This document shows, one piece after another, positions 10,101 to 17,284 of a DNA stretch of 64,000 nucleotides. How positions within the stretch are numbered: the first letter of the stretch is position 1; every line of letters starts with the position of its first letter. The translations under genes were made by a program, and so were the position numbers. Under the pieces are notes generated by a model that was not told the DNA's origin, searched no databases, and worked only from the letters and a program-made list of their open reading frames with translations. The stretch spans positions 21,520 to 85,519 of the forward strand of contig JAZNZF010000047.1 in the NCBI GenBank assembly GCA_045594795.1, read 5' to 3'. Source of the stretch: UMGS1532 sp045594795 (GTDB lineage: Bacteria > Bacillota > Clostridia > Oscillospirales > Acutalibacteraceae).

Positions 10101-12114
10101 TAATATCATCGGTTAAAGCGCCCAATTCATTAATTGTTTCCCCGTTCTTATCTTGAATAGATATAACACGGTTATAATTATCTGAGCCAATATTATAGTA
10201 TGCATCCCACTGCTGAAGTGCAGAGTTTTCTACGCCTGATGCAGTGATTGCAGCAATTATATCATCAGCAGAAGTATCCTTATCCATTGGGAAAGATGTG
10301 TTTACAACTGCTAAACTAACTGTTGAAGATGTGTTTACAGATGATTTTGCAATAACATTTGCTTTTACGTCAACATGAACTACGTATTGGTCAACCATTG
10401 CTGTGATGACAGTTTCACTTGCAAGTAGTTTATCTTTAATATCCAAATCGCTGTGTTTTTCAACTAATGGATTATCGTTAATATCAAGTGCAGCCTTAAC
10501 AGCAACATCAAGAGCTTTATACTCTTCTGCTGTTATATCGTCTTTTACAAGTTTTTTACCGATATATTCCCATTGCTGTCTGCTGAAGGTACGAACAGCA
10601 CTTGCAGCATTACCGATATTTTTAACGACTTCATTTACCATTTCTGCTTTTTCATTGATGCCTGTTTTCATGCCATCTAATTCTGTTTTCTTTGCAGAAA
10701 TCTCAGCAGCTTTGCTATCACCAAGCTCATAACCCTCGCGGATTTTTGCTTCTAAAGCATTAAGAGCATTGATACCGGTTGTGCGTACTTCGTTTGCATT
10801 GTTGCGATATTCAGCCGCCAAATTGCGATAATATTCAGCCATTGAAGGATTGCTTTCAAATTTCACTGCTGCATCATCATAATACTTAGCTAACGCATCT
10901 AAAGATTTAGCATTTTCTTCAAATATTTCGCGTTGGTTCTGAATCTCATTGTAAATAGCATTATCTTCGCGTGTTTTGCCACAGAGACTGCTAATATCAA
11001 TATCGTATTCATCTTTTGCTTTTTTAACAGCAGCATCGATACCTTCCTGAACACCTGCTTCAACGGTTGAGTTGATTTCAGCAACAATTTCATCAATCTT
11101 TACTTTTGCGCCTTCAATTGTTCCATCGAGAGTTTCAGGTTCATCACTAGCAATGTTTTTAAGTTGTTCTGCAACGCTGGTTAAATCAGCTTTTTCTGCA
11201 TTGATGGTTGCAAGCTGAGTATAGAACCATTCAATGTTAGCTTTGAATGTAGCACCATGTTCCATCATGAACTGAACTTTGCTACCATTTGGCTTATTAT
11301 ATTCAGCCAAATCTTTTGCAAGAGATAACTGACCGCCATTTTCAGATTTATCGTAATCTGCAATTATGTTGCCGATAGCTTCTTTACATTTGCCTTCTGG
11401 TAAAGCAACTGTTAAAGAATAAACCGTTTCGCCTTCATAAACAGCATCATATGTTATGCCGTTATACAAAGCGCGTAATTCATCCATTTTATCTTGGATT
11501 GCATCAACAGCCAAGGTAAGTGAGTTAGCAGCTATATCAGTCATAGAATAGCCATCAGCCAAGAAGTAAGGAGCGTCGAGAAGTAATTTCTGTAAATCCT
11601 CTTCAACGGGGATATACAAAGAATATGTAACCTCAACACGATAGGAGTTTGCAGGTTTTGTGAATCTGCCAACATATTCCTCTCCTACTTTTGAAATGCT
11701 AACCTTAATATCTGTGCCTGCAGAACCATCAGCGTTTGTGTATTTAACAACCGCTGTTGTTGGCTCCCACACAAAGCCATCTGCCTCGTAAGCCTTGGCA
11801 GTAACTGTTTGGGTGTCTGCATCTACCGAAACAAGACCTTCGGTATCGTTAGTTGGAACCTCAACACTATAGGATTCTCCAACCAAACCTGTGCAGGCCA
11901 AAATTGCCTTTTCGTAATTGTTAACATCATAGTTGTTAGCTATGAGTTCGCCTGTTGTTCCATTCCACTTATTGTCGGTGTTTTGTGCAACCGGATTATT
12001 ATCCTGTGTTGGTGCAACAGCGAGCACTGTGCTGAAGCTTGTAAACATCATCAGCACTGACAATAAAAGTGCAATAGACTTTTTGAAGATTGTTTTACCC
12101 TTTTTCACTGTCAT
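4144..12114 (-). CDS. Giant secreted dockerin protein with CxxC repeats
   Basis: A protein of about 2,656 residues, by far the largest here. The start is taken at ATG 12114, six bases after AAAGG; the TTG two codons upstream is too close to that site. A signal peptide covers about the first 35 residues. The long body holds helical and Ig-like segments with an apparent internal duplication, and two stretches resembling right-handed beta-helix (around 1628-1760 and 2107-2190, with VTLNLNGYSI). Seven CxxC repeats occupy about 2205-2491, then an Ig-like region (2492-2590) and a type I dockerin at 2591-2650 with paired DVNCDGKANSRD and DVNFDGKLNSRD calcium-binding loops. No catalytic domain was recognised, so an adhesive or structural role is more likely than an enzyme. 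It opens the surface operon. Confidence 0.8.
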   Translation of the reverse strand: MTVKKGKTIFKKSIALLLSVLMMFTSFSTVLAVAPTQDNNPVAQNTDNKWNGTTGELIANNYDVNNYEKAILACTGLVGESYSVEVPTNDTEGLVSVDADTQTVTAKAYEADGFVWEPTTAVVKYTNADGSAGTDIKVSISKVGEEYVGRFTKPANSYRVEVTYSLYIPVEEDLQKLLLDAPYFLADGYSMTDIAANSLTLAVDAIQDKMDELRALYNGITYDAVYEGETVYSLTVALPEGKCKEAIGNIIADYDKSENGGQLSLAKDLAEYNKPNGSKVQFMMEHGATFKANIEWFYTQLATINAEKADLTSVAEQLKNIASDEPETLDGTIEGAKVKIDEIVAEINSTVEAGVQEGIDAAVKKAKDEYDIDISSLCGKTREDNAIYNEIQNQREIFEENAKSLDALAKYYDDAAVKFESNPSMAEYYRNLAAEYRNNANEVRTTGINALNALEAKIREGYELGDSKAAEISAKKTELDGMKTGINEKAEMVNEVVKNIGNAASAVRTFSRQQWEYIGKKLVKDDITAEEYKALDVAVKAALDINDNPLVEKHSDLDIKDKLLASETVITAMVDQYVVHVDVKANVIAKSSVNTSSTVSLAVVNTSFPMDKDTSADDIIAAITASGVENSALQQWDAYYNIGSDNYNRVISIQDKNGETINELGALTDDISYTITYSPKTLKINETYKEDGNKITEVPYGYNWRLPRPTETTKSYDYEINGVAHRENTIIRVVEDIEVSRSEGKAISSKTLAEVIADSKVPGEALSQKEKDVLNSNAFLVDTIFFRTPDSNDKLTQVTATDDGYKLVAQTMSAGFIDSDAEWVPVKAYPVLTNGNGDEIALTKNNNAYEGEFVCNEMFSSVQVVYQLSIEGVDATTVSNLVNIADDLVNDTAAQKATLDSLCNNNNFYENLGQVNKTILGTLGTVVKDMSNEAKNAINLLTEQCLDPATEKTYLYEYLTQYKSENGGIAYYYKGENASNIQKQIDLVNTYLPIVWNDAKIREAASEYAAGAVAKVDSVLAQLKSVDLKPVNALIDTNSSYIDNMLAAVAKAGTTSAHNGINGTITMEEVLSAVAPGQTAFGVEIQVLNKNDSVVKTYKKENFRQQGSIISVQEFEDMYNELLAQIPNSKYYVVNKTLPTEDVKLTADTKTFTSSLRPMTYTVKIDGEADQILYALDAYTITLPGTGSAGHKYVYTIGSSNVEVYSGAVENFALATSIEALDELFGSNRELVITRKLIDVNKDNFLKFISNFNNAFSNAGFTFDNKLALALIPLEDKEGNLSVVMRVTSKYSELNPASLASEMMALIQDLSYVGINGSPLFGLNSDNELKLYVQTIINMLVNGGIGLDTLTEIIDDNGNIKELSLGDVSAVGANNNTIVLQNGNIINDVNALGGKLMESTMQFGVNINNATSAPFYVTYQDFDTQADQLKKVKKGAQQIIPYMNISCKDGAVNLMLNAPDSAYAYIMAALLITGEVDFSTIQSYELDAVLEYITGLIKPMFEDENTDFDTFINTIKQTGFYDSIDGFDFEANRALVEFVYDSIDNLFDNTSATGSSEGALYSGVLTYDALDMLFNNKVALADYKDMIAEVETGLSLPITFKLKNRETEYEALVLDIRGEGITNKYYMARNAASAISNAKDGAVVVLLSDVRGDIVFNNNVTLNLNGYSIIGDLTAKGRAVIVDSTLDTKKCGSVIGDLKVAGGSYKIAAGKFLTDISKYLENGYYLENGIVSNGCFNIVEENNNIDIYLGTDYASLDKSAAKVMATDLISKIIMNFYACSELRVDDNGIYETKLLNITESLNNLSVLIGKMIECIDSKGSSAFATQFMADVTDFASLADAIDNEEALISYTIQQSAFNPYMQYEEDGDFFSFNLTSSDDKKLYRISVFVSDEVDAGQKDKMSAILRELDKITNFDKLEVDINDITYDDKGFSMEGSLEVDVEFDLSTSVDYPVIIAAMLAYDASGAERTEIVNAIKAYQLSNSTKPLMKVIDSMSIAELVSALKNTKSKSFASILSTLGLSSDTAIQTEAHYTIARKVAGTLIEYAKINGNDKTLGGLKVSGEFNTYAYRIAKSDDTYVQVALKIFSEEKAITVKDKNGIIYLNTDDFLTALDNIKEGCTIYVNDAVELSKNVTLPAASFAIAGAENIKFNGNKFWFANSKTVLKTDMDISACVTNDASIFCSKVDFTKDGEWFVFSLKGDQHEWEVIPAVEPSCGKTGNTEGVWCKQCHKYQDGKEPTELPALEHKYNAVVTDPTCFEEGFTVYTCENCGDSYVNDYKDATNHVGTTEVIPGKAATCTEDGLTDGLHCTACGTVFQKQEVIPAHHIEEAYDKDPTCTEPGVSGGTKCSVCGEIVKAGSVVLPNGHNVTIVPGKPATCTENGYTESAYCSVCGHVHVAPQVIISEGHKIVNVEGKEPTCTEVGYTASSYCEVCNEVFEPQTPLAPKGHTPEVIPGKDATVTETGLTEGSRCSVCNEILVPQQVIAKLPYINIPAPRIEANGTIRGAKVDATKKQIFLDVNPDGFTAAEFVKVNFPIDNAVESKISVYNYNGQTKRADSDLVCTGDTVVVWAKNKDGVETSVTYNVIIVGDVNCDGKANSRDTVLISFAFMDQITLNELALTAADVNFDGKLNSRDAVVIANKYVLWPENEYVSQTK
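4170..4350 (-). other. Type I dockerin domain coding segment
   Basis: Two calcium-binding repeats, DVNCDGKANSRD and DVNFDGKLNSRD, each followed by a helix (VLISFAF and VVIANKYVL), match the duplicated F-hand layout of type I dockerins. The dockerin is C-terminal, the usual position. The partner is not proven; the neighbour at 2829-4118 is a candidate. Confidence 0.85.
4648..5508 (-). repeat. Seven CxxC repeats in the dockerin protein
   Basis: Seven units of about 40 residues carry, in order, CKQC, CENC, CTAC, CSVC, CSVC, CEVC and CSVC. Most have a preceding PTCTE.G or ATCTE.G motif and an EVIP- or HK-type spacer. The last unit has lost the first cysteine (DATVTETG). Similar repeats occur in clostridial surface proteins; metal binding is possible but unproven. 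Confidence 0.75.
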
Positions 12115-12259
12115 CTTCAACCTTTCTTTCTTAATATTTGCCGCGTTTTTGCTTTTTAAACCTAAAGAAAACCCGCATTTTGATGCTGAATTATTCCCAA
12201 AATATCAAAAAAATTTGATATTTTTTTAAGAGTACATTATGCGACAATTGTACATAATG

Positions 12260-12288
12260 ATTATATCACACAAATATGTATTATGCAA
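12260..12288 (-). promoter_or_regulatory. Promoter of the surface operon
   Basis: Minus strand: TTGCAT at 12288-12283 and TATAAT at 12265-12260 with a 17 bp spacer. The predicted start near 12253 leaves a leader of about 130 nt containing inverted half-sites (CATTATG at 12235-12241, CATAATG at 12253-12259) and an AT-rich hairpin at 12201-12222. The rest of the 12121-12407 gap shows nothing else. Confidence 0.6.
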
Positions 12289-12407
12289 GTGATTTTTATT
12301 ATAATAATTTACCAAACATTACGTGTAACTTGTTGTTTTTTGTGCAAAATTATTATGCAACCCCTCCGCCATAATTTTATTATCGACGGTGAACCTAAAA
12401 TAACTTA

Positions 12408-12710
12408 TTACTCATAAACTTCTATTAAAAAGCTTACGGGACGAAATCCATCGTTGCAAGAAACCATTGCGGATTTTGGATTCTTCATCCAACCGTCATA
12501 GAAATTTCCACCTCCGTTGCTTAAGGTGGTTACAAAAGGTGCTACGGTTTCCCAAGCACTATTGCAAAATCCATCTGGTTTTTGTGAGCCTTCACATATA
12601 AAAACTTGACCCTCCTTTAAATCGCAAGCGTGTTCAATTGGGTTTTCATATTTCTCAATTAAATCGTCGTACCTTGCTTTTCTAATAACGGTTATTTTAA
12701 TCTTCTTCAT
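12408..12710 (-). CDS. TIGR04076 family protein
   Basis: A small cytosolic protein of 100 residues. Three features match what I recall of the TIGR04076 family, whose function is unknown: the opening IKITVIRKARYDDLIEKY, the CDLKEGQVF segment and the ending CNDGFRPVSFLIE. Cysteines sit near residues 29, 39, 48 and 84. It follows the thioredoxin gene after an intrinsic terminator, so it is probably transcribed separately or by read-through. It ends about 290 bp upstream of the surface operon start. Confidence 0.65.
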   Translation of the reverse strand: MKKIKITVIRKARYDDLIEKYENPIEHACDLKEGQVFICEGSQKPDGFCNSAWETVAPFVTTLSNGGGNFYDGWMKNPKSAMVSCNDGFRPVSFLIEVYE

Positions 12711-12746
12711 ATCCTACACTCCAAATGTCTTCTCTCTTATTCCATC

Positions 12747-12791
12747 AAAAAAAGCTGTCTTAGTAGCGATAAGCAATACCAAGACAGCTTT
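12747..12791 (-). terminator. Intrinsic terminator after trxA
   Basis: Perfect 11 bp stem (AAAGCTGTCTT at 12751-12761, AAGACAGCTTT at 12781-12791), followed on the minus strand by a run of T. It closes the lysine-riboswitch gene string. Confidence 0.85.
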
Positions 12792-12806
12792 CAAATTGGT
12801 AAATTA

Positions 12807-13115
12807 CTATTTAAAAAGCTCTAAAATCTCTTCTTTTTGGCGGTAGCCAATGGCTTGGTTTACCACCTCGCCGCCCTTTACAACAATAAGTGTTGGGATA
12901 CTTTGTATGCCAAACACCTGTGCAAGCTTTGGCTGTTCATCAACGTTTACCTTGCAAACTTTAATTGCATCGGTTTCCTCTGCTATTTCGTCTACTATAG
13001 GGCTTAGCATCATACAAGGTCCGCACCAGGTAGCCCAAAAATCGAGTAGCACAGGTTTTGTGCTTTCTAAAACCTCTGCTTCGAAGTCCTGCTCGGTAAT
13101 ATTTGTTATAGCCAT
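12807..13115 (-). CDS. trxA: Thioredoxin
   Basis: A 102-residue thioredoxin, the standard length. The redox motif WCGPC is at residues 30-34 and the cis-proline is in SIPT (Pro74). It reduces protein disulfides in the cytosol. It starts 14 bp after a gene for a ferredoxin:thioredoxin-reductase-like protein, which suggests that this thioredoxin gets electrons from ferredoxin rather than NADPH. It is last in the string that begins with the lysine riboswitch. Confidence 0.95.
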   Translation of the reverse strand: MAITNITEQDFEAEVLESTKPVLLDFWATWCGPCMMLSPIVDEIAEETDAIKVCKVNVDEQPKLAQVFGIQSIPTLIVVKGGEVVNQAIGYRQKEEILELFK

Positions 13116-13129
13116 AGTTTTTACCTCCG

Positions 13130-13348
13130 CTAATCTTTAGATTTATAGTAAAGCATACAATGGCAGTAGCCCTCGAAATCAGGGTCTGCCATTTGCTTTT
13201 TAAATTCGTCGCAAATACACTTATATTCTTCGGTACGTTCTACTCTGCAAGGACAGTATCCACCCTTTGCCTTTAAGCCCTCGCGAATTTTTTTAACAAC
13301 TTCCTTATTATCGTTTAAACGAACTGCCACAAAATCACCGTCTTTCAT
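13130..13348 (-). CDS. Ferredoxin:thioredoxin reductase catalytic-subunit-like protein
   Basis: A 72-residue protein with three Cys-X-Cys pairs: CPC (32-34), CIC (44-46) and CHC (62-64). This is the pattern of the FTR catalytic chain, which holds a 4Fe-4S cluster next to a redox-active disulfide. The middle pair is CIC where plant and cyanobacterial enzymes have CPC. The protein is shorter than chloroplast FTR, and no variable-chain gene is visible. It overlaps the end of the citrate synthase gene by 14 bp and precedes trxA, so transfer of electrons from ferredoxin to TrxA is a reasonable inference. Confidence 0.8.
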   Translation of the reverse strand: MKDGDFVAVRLNDNKEVVKKIREGLKAKGGYCPCRVERTEEYKCICDEFKKQMADPDFEGYCHCMLYYKSKD

Positions 13349-14696
13349 CTAAGGGTATATATTCTACCTCGTTTTTAACGTTTATATACGCAGGACGAAT
13401 AATTTTACCGTTGTTTTGCAGTTCTTCTATACGGTGAGCGCTCCACCCTGCTATTCTTGAAACAGCGAAAAGCGGTGTAAACAGTTCGTACGGAAGCCCT
13501 AACATTTTATACACAAGCCCCGAATAGAAATCGACGTTGGGGCTAACACCTTTGTACATCTTGCGCTTTTCGGCTATCAGCTCGGGAGCGAGTTTGGCTA
13601 CGGTTTCGTAAAGCTCGAACTCCTTTTCCATTCCCTTTTCTTGCGACAGATTTTTAGCCGATTCACGCAATATATCAGAACGAGGGTCTGATATCGAATA
13701 AACCGCGTGACCCATTCCGTAAATAAGACCTAAGCGGTCGAAAGCCTGTTTATCCAAAAGCTTTGCTAAATAGTCCTTTATAGCGCCCTTATCCGACACA
13801 TCTATTGATGCCTTCATATCGTCGAACATTTTTACAACCTTTATGTTTGCACCGCCGTGGCGCGGACCCTTTAGGGAGCCCAAGGCGGCTGAAATAGCGG
13901 CATAGGTATCTGTACCCGACGAGGATACAACGTGGGTTGTAAAGGTAGAATTATTACCACCACCGTGCTCAGCGTGAAGTATAAGAGCCAAATCTAAAAG
14001 CTTTGCCTCAAGCGGTGTAAACTCGCCGTTTTCACGCAGGATATAAAGCATATTTTCGGCAGTGCTATACTCGGGCTTCGGGAAATGAATATATAGACTT
14101 TCACTATTATAATAATGCCTGAAAGAGTGATATGCGTAAACCGATAATAACGGAAACTGCGCTATTAACTGCAAGCATTGACGGAGTACGTTTTCGGTTG
14201 ATGTATCGTCAGGGTTTTCGTCGTAGGTGTAAAGTGCAAGCACGCAGCGGGAAAGCATATTCATCATATCTTTACCGGGTGCTTTTAGTATCATGTCCCT
14301 TACAAACGAGGGTGGCAAGGAACGGTAGCGGGATAACTGTGCGCTGAAATTCTGCAGTTCGGTTTTGTTTGGAAGCTGTGAAAAAAGCAACAGATATACC
14401 GCTTCTTCAAAGCCGTGGTGATCACTGTTTAAAAAGCCCTTAACAAAATTGCGAACATTTACACCGCGGTAATAAAGCTGACCCTCGCAAGGAATTGGAT
14501 TGCCGTTTTTATCAACATCCTTTGCCTTTATGTGTGACACTTCGGTAAGTCCCGCAACAACACCGTTGCCGTTAAGGTCGCGAAGTCCACGCTTTACATC
14601 GTGCTGTAAATACATATCGCTGATTATACCGTTGCTTTTATCAGAGAGTGCCGCAAGTTTTCTGATATATGGTGTTATTTCGGAATAATTTATCAT
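13335..14696 (-). CDS. gltA: Citrate synthase
   Basis: A 453-residue citrate/2-methylcitrate synthase that condenses oxaloacetate and acetyl-CoA. Expected active-site residues are visible: His244 in HAEHGG, His280 in GPRHGGAN, His330 in GMGHAVYSISDPR and Asp389 in SPNVDFYSG. It is longer than the usual 370-430 residues because of an extended N-terminus, a form seen in clostridia. It begins 25 bp after lysA with no terminator between, so it is probably cotranscribed with the lysine genes. In such organisms it would feed 2-oxoglutarate/glutamate synthesis. The 2-methylcitrate activity cannot be excluded. Confidence 0.88.
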   Translation of the reverse strand: MINYSEITPYIRKLAALSDKSNGIISDMYLQHDVKRGLRDLNGNGVVAGLTEVSHIKAKDVDKNGNPIPCEGQLYYRGVNVRNFVKGFLNSDHHGFEEAVYLLLFSQLPNKTELQNFSAQLSRYRSLPPSFVRDMILKAPGKDMMNMLSRCVLALYTYDENPDDTSTENVLRQCLQLIAQFPLLSVYAYHSFRHYYNSESLYIHFPKPEYSTAENMLYILRENGEFTPLEAKLLDLALILHAEHGGGNNSTFTTHVVSSSGTDTYAAISAALGSLKGPRHGGANIKVVKMFDDMKASIDVSDKGAIKDYLAKLLDKQAFDRLGLIYGMGHAVYSISDPRSDILRESAKNLSQEKGMEKEFELYETVAKLAPELIAEKRKMYKGVSPNVDFYSGLVYKMLGLPYELFTPLFAVSRIAGWSAHRIEELQNNGKIIRPAYINVKNEVEYIPLDERR

Positions 14697-14721
14697 TTAC
14701 CTGCACCTTCTTTTATTATCG

Positions 14722-16017
14722 TTATAAATCGTACTTTATTATATCCTCTAAGGTTTCGCGCCTTACAGCAACGTAATCCTTACCGTCCTTAATCATAACA
14801 ACGGGCGGACGAGGTACCCTATTATAGTTTGATGCCATTGAATAATTGTATGCGCCCGTGCAAAGAACTGCTATAAGGTCGTTACGCTGGGGTTTATAAA
14901 GCATTATACCCTCTTGTATAAGGTCGCCGCTTTCACAACAGCGACCCGCAACAGTGCACTCGAAATCGGGTGTTTTGTCGGCGTGATTAGCCACAACTAT
15001 AGTGTAATCGGCGCCGTAAAGGGTGTAGCGCGGATTGTCGGTCATACCGCCATCTACACTAACAAAGCTTTTATAACCGGGTATTGTTTTAACGCTGCCC
15101 ACGTTATAAAGGGTTAAGCCCGCTGCGGCAACGATACTACGCCCCGGCTCTAAAATAATTGCAGGTGGTGTAACATTAAGCTTTTTGCAAAGACTATCTA
15201 TCTCACCGCCTAAACCCTTTATACACTCGGCATAATCGACGGTGGGGTCACTTTCAATATACCTTACACCAAAGCCGCCGCCAAGGTCTAAAATCTCAAC
15301 TGTTTTGCCACTTTTTTCGGTGTACTCGCTAATAAATTTTAGCATTATCTCGGCAGCATCACTAAACGGTGTATACTCGAAGCATTGCGAACCGATATGA
15401 CAATGAAAGCCTTTTACATATATATTTGGCAGTGTTGCGGCATAAAGGCAAGCCTCTATTGCCTGACCTGTTTCTATGCCAATACCAAACTTACAGTCGA
15501 TTTTACCGGTTGATATTTTTTCTTGGGTATGTGGGTCTATACCCGGACTTAAGCGCATAAGCACATTCTGAGTGCGGTTAAGCCTTGCCGCAATTCTTTG
15601 TACCGCCTCGAGCTCGTCAACGCTGTCAATAACGATGCAACCGACGTCTATGTTCATAGCGTACTCTATATCTGCATCGGTTTTATCGTTGCCGTGGTAG
15701 AATATATCTTTTGCGGGAAAATCTGCAGCTATTGCCGTATACAATTCACCGATAGATACAACGTCAACCGTCATACCCTCTTCTTTTGCTATTGTATACA
15801 TTCTCTTAAAGCTGCAAGCCTTACTGGCATATGATGGGCGCGAGCCTGCCGGCATATATTCCCTCATAGAATTTACATAAGCGCGACAGTTTTCGCGTAT
15901 GCAATTTTCGTCCATAAGGTAAAGCGGTGTGCCGTATTTGCCCGCAAGGCTACAGGTATCGACACCTGCAAAGGTTAAGTGCCCTGATTCATTTAAGCTC
16001 AAATTACTGTGTAGCAT
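14722..16017 (-). CDS. lysA: Diaminopimelate decarboxylase
   Basis: A 431-residue PLP enzyme for the last step of lysine synthesis (meso-diaminopimelate to lysine). Visible features are the PLP lysine in YASKA (Lys66), FHCHIGSQ, the glycine-rich DLGGGFGVRY, EPGRSIVAAAG and the substrate-site cysteine in CCESGD. Length and domain order (alpha/beta barrel then beta domain) are normal. It starts 19 bp after dapA and shares its lysine riboswitch. Confidence 0.95.
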   Translation of the reverse strand: MLHSNLSLNESGHLTFAGVDTCSLAGKYGTPLYLMDENCIRENCRAYVNSMREYMPAGSRPSYASKACSFKRMYTIAKEEGMTVDVVSIGELYTAIAADFPAKDIFYHGNDKTDADIEYAMNIDVGCIVIDSVDELEAVQRIAARLNRTQNVLMRLSPGIDPHTQEKISTGKIDCKFGIGIETGQAIEACLYAATLPNIYVKGFHCHIGSQCFEYTPFSDAAEIMLKFISEYTEKSGKTVEILDLGGGFGVRYIESDPTVDYAECIKGLGGEIDSLCKKLNVTPPAIILEPGRSIVAAAGLTLYNVGSVKTIPGYKSFVSVDGGMTDNPRYTLYGADYTIVVANHADKTPDFECTVAGRCCESGDLIQEGIMLYKPQRNDLIAVLCTGAYNYSMASNYNRVPRPPVVMIKDGKDYVAVRRETLEDIIKYDL

Positions 16018-16036
16018 AAAAAAGTCCTCTTAAGGT

Positions 16037-16924
16037 TTATTTAATAAGATTTAAGCCACGCATAATGCTGTACATTTTTTCTGCCTTTTGCTCGTCCATT
16101 TCGGTTAAGGGTAAGCGCAAGGTGTTACGGCAATAGCCCATGGCAGCCATAGCGGCTTTAACAGGGATTGGATTAACCTCTGAAAACAGTGCGTCTATAA
16201 TAGCGTGGTATTTATACTGAAGCTCTGCCGCGCCCTTAATATCTCCTGCAAAGAATTTTTCACAAATCTCGCAGGTTTCTCTTGGCATTATGTTTGAAAG
16301 CACCGAAATAGCACCTACGCCGCCTAAGGACATAAGGGGTACTATCTGGTCGTCGTTGCCTGAATATAAATCGAGCTTACCGCTTACATAGGACATAGTT
16401 TCAACAATTTTAGAAAGGTTTCCGTTAGCCTCTTTAATGCCTACAATATTACCGTGGTCGGCAAGGGCTTTGTAGGTTTCGGGCTCGATATTAACACCCG
16501 TTCTCGATGGAACGTTATAAAGAATTACAGGTGCGTCGCTTTTATCGGCAATTTCGGTAAACATTTTAGTAAGACCCTTTTGGGTTGCCTTGTTGTAATA
16601 TGGTGTAACTACCAAAACAGCATCGGCACCTGCTTCGCAGGCGCAACGTGTAAGGTCTAAAGCATATCCGGTATCGTTAGAACCCGTGCCTGCAATAACA
16701 GGAACTCTGCCTGCTGCACGCTTTGCGGCAAAGGCAATGGCGCTTCTGTGCTCGTCGTCGGTAAGGGTTGAAGCCTCACCTGTAGTACCGCACACAACAA
16801 GACCGTTTATGCCTTCTTCTATCTGCCAGTCGATAAGTCTGCCGAACTGGTCGTAATCAATACCGTTATCGTTAAACGGTGTGATAAGAGCAGTTGCTAT
16901 ACCCTTAAAAATTGTCTTTTTCAT
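16037..16924 (-). CDS. dapA: 4-hydroxy-tetrahydrodipicolinate synthase
   Basis: A 295-residue aldolase-type enzyme that condenses pyruvate with aspartate semialdehyde. GTTGE is at 46-50, the catalytic tyrosine in LYNVPSRT is residue 136 and the Schiff-base lysine in GIKEANG is residue 164. It is the first gene after the lysine riboswitch, with a GAGAGG ribosome site. Other dap genes are not in the window. Confidence 0.95.
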   Translation of the reverse strand: MKKTIFKGIATALITPFNDNGIDYDQFGRLIDWQIEEGINGLVVCGTTGEASTLTDDEHRSAIAFAAKRAAGRVPVIAGTGSNDTGYALDLTRCACEAGADAVLVVTPYYNKATQKGLTKMFTEIADKSDAPVILYNVPSRTGVNIEPETYKALADHGNIVGIKEANGNLSKIVETMSYVSGKLDLYSGNDDQIVPLMSLGGVGAISVLSNIMPRETCEICEKFFAGDIKGAAELQYKYHAIIDALFSEVNPIPVKAAMAAMGYCRNTLRLPLTEMDEQKAEKMYSIMRGLNLIK

Positions 16925-16957
16925 AAAAACCTCTCCATTTCACATGTGCATAAAATT

Positions 16958-16980
16958 AACCGCTTTTTTGCAAAGCGGTT
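16958..16980 (-). terminator. Riboswitch-controlled terminator ahead of dapA
   Basis: On the minus strand AACCGCTTT and AAAGCGGTT form a stem followed by TAATTTTA. It lies between the lysine aptamer and dapA and is the probable off-switch. The intervening 16981-17034 would hold the alternative pairing partner. Confidence 0.7.
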
Positions 16981-17034
16981 GGTTGTATAGATACCTATTC
17001 TCCCCATAAGAAAGAGAGATAAGCTTAATGCAAC

Positions 17035-17195
17035 GATAGCGCTTCACAAAAAAATGTGACAGTCCGTAGGGTGTTACCCTACGACCCAGCAATGCAACCC
17101 TCAGGCAAGCTACACACTTCGGCGACAGTCCCTTTCCACACCGACGGTTACCTGAACCTTTTGCCGCTGGTACTAATGAATATCGCGCCTCTATC
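17035..17195 (-). promoter_or_regulatory. Lysine riboswitch (L box)
   Basis: Read on the minus strand, the segment starts with GATAGAGGCGC, contains AGTA, GGTGTGGAAAGG, CTGTCGCCGAAG, GGGTCG and GGACTGTCAC, and closes with GAAGCGCTATC, which pairs with the start to form P1. These are the conserved blocks of the lysine aptamer in their proper order. With the terminator at 16958-16980 it should stop transcription when lysine is plentiful. Confidence 0.95.
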
Positions 17196-17220
17196 AAAAG
17201 CGATTATTCTGTTTTTAATG

Positions 17221-17249
17221 ATTATACTCTGTACTGTTCGAAAAGTCAA
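17221..17249 (-). promoter_or_regulatory. Promoter of the lysine operon
   Basis: Minus strand: TTGACT at 17249-17244 and TATAAT at 17226-17221, with a 17 bp spacer. The predicted start near 17214 is about 20 nt upstream of the aptamer. Confidence 0.8.
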
Positions 17250-17284
17250 TACATACTTTTATAATTTAGTAATATTGCACAAGT

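Noticed and set aside
16940..17197. 85-residue minus-strand frame upstream of dapA
   Set aside because: It lies within the lysine riboswitch and its terminator. All conserved aptamer blocks are present, so the frame is incidental.
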